Source: Pseudomonadota bacterium (GTDB lineage: Bacteria; Myxococcota_A; UBA796; UBA9615). Taken from it: a DNA stretch of 64,000 bases. The notes under the pieces are model-generated. The model saw only the letters and a program-made list of their open reading frames with translations, did no database searches and was not told the origin of the DNA. The first letter of the stretch is position 1, and each line of letters begins with the position of its first letter. The position numbers and the translations under genes are program-made. Shown piece after piece: positions 6,707-14,602 of this stretch. The stretch covers positions 62,001-126,000 of the forward strand of contig JAAESI010000030.1 in assembly GCA_024229515.1 (NCBI GenBank), given 5' to 3'.

Positions 6707-9415
6707 CTAGGGCGAACAGTCGAGCATCAGTTGGTACCAACCCGCGTCCCCGGCGAACCCGTCGACCACGACGGTGTACTCGCGCCCACCCTGCACCTCG
6801 ACCACGAGGTTGTTGAACCCGCGCGCGATCGCGTTGCCGGCCTGGCAGAGCCCGCCGGTCTCATCCAACAGGATGATGTCGAGGTTGTACGTGGCCGGAT
6901 CGGGATCGACGAAGAAGAACTCCACCTCGCCCGAGCTGGGCGCCAGGAAGCGGTAGCCGACCTCGTTGCCCTCGTAGTTGCCGACGATGTCGGGGTAGCC
7001 GTTGAGCACGTCGCTGGTCTCGTCGCCGTGGGACGTGTTGCCCTCGACGGACCGGCCGCACTCGATCATCCCCGCCACGAAGCAGCTGGAGGCGACCGTG
7101 TCGGAGACGTTGAGGGTGATGCTTCCGGTGGCGAGCAGGTCCCCCTCGGTCGTGTACGCCGAGACCGTCAGCACGCGGTCGATGCCCTCGGTGGTGAACG
7201 TGTAGGTCAGGTCGTAGTCGGGGCCGTCGACGTCGGAGGAACCGGTGACGTCGTCGGTGAGCAGCCAGCCGTCGACCTGGAACGTCATGAAGCCGACGTC
7301 CTCCAGGTCGGTGGAGGCGCCGAACCGCCACGTCATGCCGCCGAGGTGCGTGGCCGACGGGGTCAGGTCGCCCGTGTCCTGCACGTCGACGCGGATCTTG
7401 TGGTTCGCCAACACCGTGCCCCACTCGCTGACGCTCCGAGCTTCCAGGTTCCGCAGGCCGTGGGTGTAGATGTCGGTGACCGTCACGGAGGGGTTCGATT
7501 CGTCCGCGCCGAGCAGGTAGGCGTCACTCCAGAACTCGGTGCGCACGCCGCCGCCGGTGCGCCGCGCCCGCATCAGCAGGGGGTCGCCGACGATGGCGCC
7601 GTCGGTCGGCTGCAGGAAGGTGACGGTGGGGACGGGGCTGCCGCCGGGGCCTGGATCGCTGCCGCTATCGTCGGAGCCGGGGTCCGACTCGGACTCAGGA
7701 TCGGGCTCGGGCGTGGAGGAGCCGGAGACCCCGGTGAGCTCGTGGTACCAGAGCGGCAGGTAGGTCGAGCCGTTCGACGTCGCCACGGCCTGCTCGAAGG
7801 CGCTGCGGCCGTAGCGGATGCCCTTGCCGACGGACGCGTTCCAGCCGTACGGGTAGCCGCCCTTCCACGTCTGGGCCCACTTCCCCGCGGGGTCGTTGGC
7901 GGTGTAGCTGGCGCCGTCGTAGCCGGTGGCGACGAGCACATGGCCGTAGCCCGTCATGTAGCCGTGCACGATCGTCGGCTTGCCCGCGTTCAGGAGCGAC
8001 CGGAGCCCGTCCACCGAACCGGACGTGTTCGGGGTCAGCCGCGCCTCCAGGCCCGCCTCGCCCGCGAGCGTGTTGAAGACCTGGGCCAGGCCCGCGGGGC
8101 TCTGGGCGAGGTCCTTGCCGAACCGGGCGGTGATGTCGTCCGGGGTGCCCGACCAGCCGGCGTAGTTCAGGACCATCGCGATCGACGTGTTCTGGCAGGT
8201 GGCGGTGGGGCTGAGGCTGTTGGCGTACTGGTAGTGGTACGGCACCGAGACGGCCGACCGGGCCTCGTCGTCGCTGGGCGGCGGGGGCGCGTCCGGCGAG
8301 GAGCCGGTCAGGCCCGTGGCGCAGTCCTCACCGCCGGCAGCGAAGCAGGCAGTCATCAGGGCGAAGCCGCCGCTGGGGAAGCCTTCACCGACGTCCGCGT
8401 GCAGCGCTTCGATGGGCAGATCGTGCCGCCACATCAGGTACGCGCTCAGGCGCGAGGCGCCCTCCAGCAGCTGGGGCGTCCACGACACGTGGGAGTCCGG
8501 CAGCGCCGCCAGCTGCACGGTGATCGCGCCCGCGTTGCCCTGATCGCGACCCTCCCAGGCCAGCTGCGTGACGGCTCCGTCGGCGCGGCGGACGAGGTAG
8601 TGGGCGGGCGTCACGTCGGCGCTGCGCTGCTCGGCCACGGCGCGGGCCCAGGAGCCGGGGCCGGAGACCACCACGATCGCGTCGATGCCAGCGTCGCGCG
8701 GGGTCCCGGCGATGCCCTCGATGCCGGCGATGGCAGGCGGATACTCGGACTCGAAGGTCTCGCTCGAGGGCGCCTCGTCCAGCTCCCACGCCTCCAAGCC
8801 GTCGATGGTGCGGGGGGCGATGACGACGACGTCAGCCTCGGGCAGGTCGGCGGCGGCGACGGTGAAGGCGACCGTGCCGCGCTGGAGCACGGCGAACACC
8901 TCGGCGGCGTAGGCGTCGGCCAACCAGGGCTCGTCCACCCCGGCGAAGGCGGCGACGACCGGCAGCCACTCCGCGGACGCGATGTCGTCGTCCAGGTCAG
9001 CTCCCTCCAGGAGCTCCAGAGCTGCCAGCCGCGCCGCCCCTGCCGCCAGGTGCGCCGCGCGATCGCTCGCGATCAGCGCCTCGGGCAGACCGCTGACCGC
9101 ATGCCCTTCGGCCAGCCGTTCGTCGTCCGGCAGCAGCCACCGCACCTCGGCGGCGAAGCCAGACTCGGTCCACGCCAACGCGCGCAGGAGATCGGCCGGC
9201 ACGCCGATCTCCTGCGCGGTCGCGTCGAACAACTCATCCGCCGGCAAACCGGCGAGCGAGTCGACCCACGCGGTCGTCACGGGCACTTCGGGAAGGGAGG
9301 CAGATGAGTCGGCGGACCAATCGATCAGCTCGGGATCTGAGTCGAGAACCCCGTAGCAACCGCCCAGCAGGGTGATGAAGAGGACGATGATCGAAAGCTC
9401 CGAGGTCCGTCTCAT
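6707..9415 (-). CDS. Multidomain lipoprotein: SLT-like, amidase-like and C39-like peptidase domains
   Basis: A 902-residue lipoprotein (lipobox LLGGC, Cys20); the start at 9415 is preceded by AGGAGA and gives a proper signal peptide, unlike the upstream in-frame start. Domains in order: a region resembling lytic transglycosylases around ALAWTESGF (possible catalytic Glu), an amidase_2-like segment around TPAHYLVRRADGAVTQL whose second zinc His seems lost, then a C39-like peptidase with TATCQNTSIAMVLNYAG (nucleophile Cys near 407), YGHVLVATGYDG (His near 490) and NDPAG. A Ser/Asp/Pro linker follows, and a C-terminal PPC-like domain (about 790-900) ends the protein. It probably acts on peptides or peptidoglycan in the envelope. 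The gene is divergent from the CpeT-like lipoprotein. Confidence 0.72.
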   Translation of the reverse strand: MRRTSELSIIVLFITLLGGCYGVLDSDPELIDWSADSSASLPEVPVTTAWVDSLAGLPADELFDATAQEIGVPADLLRALAWTESGFAAEVRWLLPDDERLAEGHAVSGLPEALIASDRAAHLAAGAARLAALELLEGADLDDDIASAEWLPVVAAFAGVDEPWLADAYAAEVFAVLQRGTVAFTVAAADLPEADVVVIAPRTIDGLEAWELDEAPSSETFESEYPPAIAGIEGIAGTPRDAGIDAIVVVSGPGSWARAVAEQRSADVTPAHYLVRRADGAVTQLAWEGRDQGNAGAITVQLAALPDSHVSWTPQLLEGASRLSAYLMWRHDLPIEALHADVGEGFPSGGFALMTACFAAGGEDCATGLTGSSPDAPPPPSDDEARSAVSVPYHYQYANSLSPTATCQNTSIAMVLNYAGWSGTPDDITARFGKDLAQSPAGLAQVFNTLAGEAGLEARLTPNTSGSVDGLRSLLNAGKPTIVHGYMTGYGHVLVATGYDGASYTANDPAGKWAQTWKGGYPYGWNASVGKGIRYGRSAFEQAVATSNGSTYLPLWYHELTGVSGSSTPEPDPESESDPGSDDSGSDPGPGGSPVPTVTFLQPTDGAIVGDPLLMRARRTGGGVRTEFWSDAYLLGADESNPSVTVTDIYTHGLRNLEARSVSEWGTVLANHKIRVDVQDTGDLTPSATHLGGMTWRFGASTDLEDVGFMTFQVDGWLLTDDVTGSSDVDGPDYDLTYTFTTEGIDRVLTVSAYTTEGDLLATGSITLNVSDTVASSCFVAGMIECGRSVEGNTSHGDETSDVLNGYPDIVGNYEGNEVGYRFLAPSSGEVEFFFVDPDPATYNLDIILLDETGGLCQAGNAIARGFNNLVVEVQGGREYTVVVDGFAGDAGWYQLMLDCSP

Positions 9416-9465
9416 GTCTGTCTCCTGCTCGCCGTGCCCAGCGAACATCGACACGCTAGGAGGAG

Positions 9466-9478
9466 CCCTGTCACAGGG
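9466..9478. promoter_or_regulatory. Palindrome in a divergent promoter region
   Basis: CCCTGTCACAGGG is a perfect 6-1-6 palindrome in the 122-bp gap between two divergently transcribed lipoprotein genes. Its position fits an operator serving both promoters. No regulator can be named. Confidence 0.35.
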
Positions 9479-9537
9479 AGGACACAACCGAACCGCTTGT
9501 GACCCCGGCGTTACCGAACGCTCGTTATTCCATCGCC

Positions 9538-11088
9538 ATGCGTTGGTTCCTTCTCGTTCTTGCCGCCGGCCTCCTCGGCTGTCCCACCTCCCCTGAACCT
9601 CAGCCCGAGCCCGACCCGTTCGACGCCGTCGCCACCCTGGCGGCCTACCTGACGGGCGAGTTCGACAGCTCCCAGCAGGCCCTCGAAGACCCCCGGTACT
9701 TCGAGATCCAGCTGATCACCTGCCCGGTGGACGCCCCCGAGTTGGGCAGCACGGTGCTGTACATCGAGCAGGCGTCCATGGACACGCCGCAGCAGCCCTA
9801 CCGCCAGCGGCTGTACGTCATCACCGGCGACGACGATCCCCACGTCGCCCACACCGAGGTCTTCGCCCTCGCCAACCCGACGGCCGCGGTCGGCCTGTGC
9901 GACGAGTCGGGGACCGAGACCTTCGACGAGGGCGACGTCGTGCTCCGTGAAGGCTGCGGCGTGCACGTCACGTGGAACGACGACGACGCCACCTTCGTCG
10001 GCGGGACCGACGGGACGGCCTGCTCCAGCAGCCTCGGTGAGGCGACGTACGCCACCTCCGAGGTGACCATCGGCGCCGACCTGACCGAGTCCTGGGACCG
10101 GGGCTGGGAGTCCGAGGGCGTGCAGGCCTGGGGCGCGACCGCCGGCCCCTACGAGTTCGTGCGCCGCGACGGCAGCTCCGCCGCCGATGACGACGACGCT
10201 TCGGGCGATGACGACGACGACACCGGCAGCGACGCCGAGGTCGGCGAGTTCCACACCGACGCCGCCGACGCGATCTGCGGCGCCATGTTTCGCTGCTGCA
10301 CCACCCAGAACATGACCGACTGGTTCGGCGGCTGGACCGCGCAGCCGCTGCTGGAAGAGTTCGCCGACACGATCCCGGCAAGCGAAGCCTCCTGCCGCAC
10401 CAAGGTCAGCGAGATGATGACGGTCGCCCCCTTCGGAGACTGGGTCGCCGAGGCCGACGCGGGCCGCGTCGAGTACGTGCCGTCGGCGTTCGACGCCTGC
10501 ATCGCCGACCTGGAGACCGCCGCCTGCGGCGAGGAGGTGCGGTCGGCGCTGTTCGACTCCGAGTGCTTCTCCTACTCAGCCCCCGGCGACGGTCTGCAAC
10601 GCTCGATGTTCCGGCGCACCGCGACCGTCGGCGACGCCTGCTCCCCCATCCGCGACGGCGTCGGCTCCGGCTTCTTCGGCACCTGCGATTCCACCAACAG
10701 CTTCTGCTGCTACGACGACCCGGACTGCGCGCTCCCCTTCGACGGGGACGGCAACAAGCGCGACGGGGTCTGCCGCCAGGCCTCCGCCGAGGGCGAGGCG
10801 TGCGACGCCATCCCGCCGGTGCAGCTGTGCCAGACGGGGCTGACGTGCGACGCCTGGACCGGTCTGTGCGTCGCTCCCCTCACCGGCGGCCTCAACGTCG
10901 GCGACGCGTGCATCGACGACAGCTGGATCCTCCTGGGCGAGTGCGTCGACAGCTTCTGCGACAGCCTCGGCGACGGCACCTGCCAGCCCCTCGGAGGCCT
11001 CGGCGTCTCCTGCACGGCCCCCTACGAGTGCGACTCCGGCGCCTGCGACGGAACCTGCATCGAGAACACCTTCTGCGTCGCTCCGTAG
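9538..11088 (+). CDS. Lipoprotein with CpcT/CpeT-like domain and Cys-rich tail
   Basis: A 516-residue lipoprotein starting at ATG 9538 (signal with lipobox LLGC). Residues about 25-215 resemble the CpcT/CpeT family of phycobilin lyases: YLTGEFDSSQQA, YIEQASMDTPQQPYRQRLY, DRGWESEGVQAWGATAGPYEF and the paired Cys pattern all fit the family. An Asp/Ser linker (DDDDASGDDDDDTG) leads to about 270 residues rich in paired Cys with EGF- or Dickkopf-like spacing (CDSTNSFCCYDDPDC, CQTGLTCDAWTGLC). No photosynthesis gene is near, so bilin attachment is doubtful; outside cyanobacteria this fold probably binds other hydrophobic ligands. It is exported and probably exposed on the surface. Confidence 0.72.
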   Translation: MRWFLLVLAAGLLGCPTSPEPQPEPDPFDAVATLAAYLTGEFDSSQQALEDPRYFEIQLITCPVDAPELGSTVLYIEQASMDTPQQPYRQRLYVITGDDDPHVAHTEVFALANPTAAVGLCDESGTETFDEGDVVLREGCGVHVTWNDDDATFVGGTDGTACSSSLGEATYATSEVTIGADLTESWDRGWESEGVQAWGATAGPYEFVRRDGSSAADDDDASGDDDDDTGSDAEVGEFHTDAADAICGAMFRCCTTQNMTDWFGGWTAQPLLEEFADTIPASEASCRTKVSEMMTVAPFGDWVAEADAGRVEYVPSAFDACIADLETAACGEEVRSALFDSECFSYSAPGDGLQRSMFRRTATVGDACSPIRDGVGSGFFGTCDSTNSFCCYDDPDCALPFDGDGNKRDGVCRQASAEGEACDAIPPVQLCQTGLTCDAWTGLCVAPLTGGLNVGDACIDDSWILLGECVDSFCDSLGDGTCQPLGGLGVSCTAPYECDSGACDGTCIENTFCVAP

Positions 11089-11145
11089 TCGACAAGCCGT
11101 GATCTCTGCCCTAGAAGGCGCAATTCACGCACTTCGGAGCAGTTC

Positions 11146-12240
11146 ATGGCCCTGCAAGCCGGCATCGTCGGCCTCCCCAACGTCGGCAAGTCGACCCTGT
11201 TCAACGCGCTGACCGCGGCGGACGCCGAGAGCGCCAACTACCCCTTCTGCACCATCGAGCCGAACGTCGGCGTGGTGCCCGTGCCCGACCCGCGCCTGCA
11301 CCGGATCCACAAGTACATCCAGACCGATCGCGTCATCCCCGCGTCCGTCGAGATCGTCGACATCGCCGGCCTCGTGCGCGGGGCGTCCAAAGGCGAAGGG
11401 CTGGGCAACCAGTTCCTCGGCCACATCCGGTCGGTCGACGCCGTGCTCCACGTGGTCCGCTGCTTCGAGGACGGCGACATCGTGCACGTCGACGGCTCGG
11501 TCGACCCCATCCGCGACATCGAGACCATCGACCTGGAGCTCGTCTACTCGGACCTGGACGCCGCCGCGAAGCGGCTCGACAAGTGGTCCAAGGCCTCCAA
11601 GGGCGGCGACAAGGACGCCATCTTCCACCGCGACGTGGCCGCCAAGATGGTCGAGCTGCTGGACGCCGGCACGCCCCTGCGGGCCACCGAGTGGACCGAC
11701 GCGGAGCTCGCCTCCCTGCGCGACGCTCAGCCAATCACCCTCAAGCCCGTGCTGTACGTCTGCAACGTGGCGGAGGACGGCATCGGTGAGGCGAACGCCT
11801 TCGTCGACCGGGTGCGGGCCCACGCCGAGGCCCAGGGCGCCGGCGTCGTCGTCATCTCCGCCCAGGTCGAGGCCGAGCTGTCCGAACTGGAAGAGGACGA
11901 GCGGGACGAGTTCCTCACCGATCTGGGGCTGACGGAGCCCGGGCTGCACCGCCTCGCGCGCGAGACCTATTCGCTGCTGGGGCTCGCCACCTACTTCACC
12001 GCCGGGGTGAAGGAGATCCGCGCCTGGACGATCCGCTCGGGAACCAAGGCCCCCCAGGCCGCCGGCGTCATCCACGGCGACTTCGAGCGCGGCTTCATCC
12101 GGGCCGAGGTGTTCTCGATCGAGGACCTGGAAGCGTGCGGCTCCGAGGTGGCCCTCAAGGCCGCCGGCAAGCTCGGCGTCGAGGGCAAGCAGTACGTCGT
12201 CCGCGATGGCGACGTCATGCACTTCCGCTTCAACGTCTAG
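11146..12240 (+). CDS. ychF: Ribosome-binding ATPase YchF
   Basis: A 364-residue Obg-like P-loop NTPase of the YchF/OLA1 family, complete at the standard length. [15 protein letters not shown] is the P-loop, [18 protein letters not shown] the switch region, and FYF-like C-terminal TGS/ubiquitin-fold residues end in [12 protein letters not shown]. The family prefers ATP because its G4 motif is altered (here VCNVAEDG). It binds ribosomes and is linked to stress and redox responses. It stands alone as a core gene inside a block of lipoprotein genes. Confidence 0.97.
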   Translation: MALQAGIVGLPNVGKSTLFNALTAADAESANYPFCTIEPNVGVVPVPDPRLHRIHKYIQTDRVIPASVEIVDIAGLVRGASKGEGLGNQFLGHIRSVDAVLHVVRCFEDGDIVHVDGSVDPIRDIETIDLELVYSDLDAAAKRLDKWSKASKGGDKDAIFHRDVAAKMVELLDAGTPLRATEWTDAELASLRDAQPITLKPVLYVCNVAEDGIGEANAFVDRVRAHAEAQGAGVVVISAQVEAELSELEEDERDEFLTDLGLTEPGLHRLARETYSLLGLATYFTAGVKEIRAWTIRSGTKAPQAAGVIHGDFERGFIRAEVFSIEDLEACGSEVALKAAGKLGVEGKQYVVRDGDVMHFRFNV

Positions 12241-12267
12241 CGCGCCCGCGGTGGTAGCGTCGCCGTC

Positions 12268-13305
12268 GTGCGACTCACCGCCCTTCCGTGCCTGCTCGCC
12301 GTCGCCGTCGTCTGCGCGAGCTGCTTCGGTGGAGGCCCCCGGGCCCCGCGGGACGCCCCCGACGCCCTCGGCTCAGCGTTCCTCGCCGAGGCGCAGCAAC
12401 ACGACTGGTACCTGACCGGCGGAGGCAGCGACTTCTACCGCCTCGCCCCCCTGATCGACTCCTTCTGGCTGCTGGGTCCCGAGCACGCCAGCCAGATCGT
12501 GGTCGAACTGACCGACACCCACCACCTGGGTTCGTTCGACGTGCACCCCGAGGGCAGCCTCATCGCGGTCGAGTCGGTGCCCTACGAGCTCGGCCTCGAC
12601 TCATCGGTCCCCTCGCACCTCGTGGTGTGGGACCTGGCTCTGGCGACGGTCTACGCCGACGCCGCGCTGCGCCACTTCGACATCCAGTCTCCCTACCGCT
12701 GGACCCCGGACGGCTCCGCTCTCGTGTACGTGCAGGGCTCCACCGTCCACTCCCTGGACTGGGGCTCGGAACAGACGACCCCGGTGGTGACCGACCACAA
12801 GCCGGCGGTGCGGGACGGGCAGCTGTACACGACCCCGAGCTTCTCCCCCGACGTGCACCGGATGGTCTACCAAACGGGCCTGGGCGAGCTCGTGCTGGTC
12901 GGATGGGAGACGGACGAACGCCAGACTCTGGGCAAGGGCAAGGTGCCCGTCTGATCGCCCGACGGAAGCCTGATCGTGTTTCAGCACGCGGACCGGCTGA
13001 GCAAGCAGATCCAGGGCTACGACGTGGTCGCAGGCACCACCCGCACCCTGTTCGAGGCCGGCTTCGACTACCCGCTCATCTTCACGCCCGATGGGCGCTA
13101 CCTGCTGTTCTCGAAGAAGAAGCCCAACTCCATCTACGACGTCCTGCACGTGTACCGGGTCGCCGACGGCGCCATCGGGAACACCGGCCAAAAGGTCGCC
13201 TCGTTGCGCGACGGCCAGGTGCTCACCCTCCCCGCAGGACTGCGCGAGCGGCGGCGGCTGCGCACCAACAACGACTTCGAGAACCCCAACCGCCGCAAAC
13301 GCTGA
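12268..13305 (+). pseudogene. WD40/TolB-like lipoprotein interrupted by an in-frame TGA
   Basis: GTG at 12268 opens a lipoprotein (signal MRLTALPCLLAVAVVCASC, lipobox CASC) with TolB/WD40-like propeller blades, for example HHLGSFDVHPEGSLIAVES and SPYRWTPDGSALVYVQGS. A TGA at 12952-12954 stops it after GKGKVPV, but the same frame continues at once with SPDGSLIVFQHADRLSKQ and further blades (IFTPDGRYLLFSKKKP) to 13305. The blade consensus WSPDG predicts a Trp at the stop, so a single TGG to TGA change is the simplest explanation. TGA is a normal stop in this genome, so read-through is not expected. Intact, it would be a 345-residue periplasmic propeller. Confidence 0.75.
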
Positions 13306-13360
13306 GTCACAGACCGCACCTGTGACCCCGCCGTGTCCCCACCCGCCGCAAGGTGGATCC

Positions 13361-14470
13361 ATGGACGCCCGCCTTCCCCTGATCCTCGCGCTCCTGCCCG
13401 CCCTCGGCGGCTGCGAGCTCCCCGCCTCGGCCGGCACCGGCCCCTCGACGTCGGAGTACGCCGGAGGGGAGAGCAGCGAGCCCGCGGGTCCGTCCGAGTG
13501 CGCCCCCGTGGCGACGCTGACCTGCGGCGACGTGGTGACAGCCGACACGGGCTCGTTCAACGACGGCGCCACGGACGTGATCGACCACTACGCGGGCGTG
13601 GTCGGGAGCTTCGACGGACCGGAGATCGCCTACGCGCTGGACGTGCCAGCCGCCGGTGAGGTGACCCTTCGGTTCGTCGATCCCGTGCCCACCCTCGTCG
13701 ACCACGACATCCTGGTCCTCCGCTCCGACGCGGGCACCTGCGCCGGCGCCGACGCGTTCGACCGGGGCGCCAACAACATCACCCTCTCGGTCGATGGCGA
13801 CGCCCACTGGTTCGTCGTGGTCGACGGCTACAACGGCGACGCGGGCGGCTTCACCCTCGAGGTCGAGTGCGCCGCCGAGGAGCCGATCGACGTCGAGGAC
13901 CCCGACTGCGCCGGCTTCCACAGCGACGCCACCGAGAGCGCCTCGATCCAGATCACCGCGCCCTTGCCCCCCCGCGCGTGGGAGCTGAGCTGGACCCAGC
14001 CCGCCGCGTTCACCAACATCGTCGACTTCCAGGGGGCCAACGGCTCTCCCGCCGGTCACGAGGGCATCGACTACATCCACGACGACGAGGACGACGCCGT
14101 CGTGGACGTGCTCGCGGCCGCCGACGGCACCGTCGCCTACGTACGCACCGGCTGCCCCGAATCGGAGCGCTTCGCCCACAACACGGCGCTGCGCGAGTGC
14201 GGCAGCGGCTGGGGCAACCACGTCATCGTCGACCACGGCGAGGGCCTGTTCACCCGCTACGCCCACCTCGCCCCCGGCGACGTGCGGGTCGAAGTCGGCG
14301 CTTCGGTGGTTCGCGGCGAGCCGCTGGGCGGGATGGGCAACAGCGGCCGGTCCGAGACCCGCCACCTCCACTTCGAGCTGGGCACCGACGACGGGGCGTT
14401 CGACCCGTGCGCGCCCACCCGCAGCTTCGACTTCGTGCACCCCCCCGCGGCCCTCGGCGTGGGGCTCTGA
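13361..14470 (+). CDS. M23 family metallopeptidase lipoprotein with PPC-like domain
   Basis: A 369-residue lipoprotein (ATG 13361; lipobox LGGC). An N-terminal PPC-like beta domain (about 50-170; CGDVVTADTG, VDGYNGDAGGFTLEVEC) is followed by an M23/LytM endopeptidase domain. The zinc ligands are visible in GHEGIDY (HxxxD type) and HLHFELG (HxH). Such enzymes cut peptide cross-links in peptidoglycan or glycine-rich peptides. The PPC-like domain closely resembles the C-terminal domain of the C39-like lipoprotein encoded at 6707-9415. The gene has no close operon partner and is convergent with the kinase gene. Confidence 0.83.
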   Translation: MDARLPLILALLPALGGCELPASAGTGPSTSEYAGGESSEPAGPSECAPVATLTCGDVVTADTGSFNDGATDVIDHYAGVVGSFDGPEIAYALDVPAAGEVTLRFVDPVPTLVDHDILVLRSDAGTCAGADAFDRGANNITLSVDGDAHWFVVVDGYNGDAGGFTLEVECAAEEPIDVEDPDCAGFHSDATESASIQITAPLPPRAWELSWTQPAAFTNIVDFQGANGSPAGHEGIDYIHDDEDDAVVDVLAAADGTVAYVRTGCPESERFAHNTALRECGSGWGNHVIVDHGEGLFTRYAHLAPGDVRVEVGASVVRGEPLGGMGNSGRSETRHLHFELGTDDGAFDPCAPTRSFDFVHPPAALGVGL

Positions 14471-14570
14471 TCGAGCTGTGACCCCCGTGTGACGGGTGCG
14501 GATCTAGAACCTGCCCATCGATTCGCGGCACGTACCTCCTCCTCTCTCCGTGCCGAGAGTCGCTTGCGTG

Positions 14571-14602
14571 AAGGCGTCGGAGCCGGCCAGCTCCGGCGCC
14601 TT
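14571..14602. terminator. Bidirectional stem-loop between M23 and kinase genes
   Basis: AAGGCGTCGGAGC pairs with GCTCCGGCGCCTT around a short loop, with one mismatch. It sits directly after the stop codon of the minus-strand kinase gene and about 100 bases after the stop of the plus-strand peptidase gene, so it suits both convergent genes. There is no long U-run. Confidence 0.6.

Noticed and set aside
11146..12240. Obg (CgtA) instead of YchF
   Set aside because: The N-terminal Obg fold is absent and the P-loop plus C-terminal signature fit YchF.
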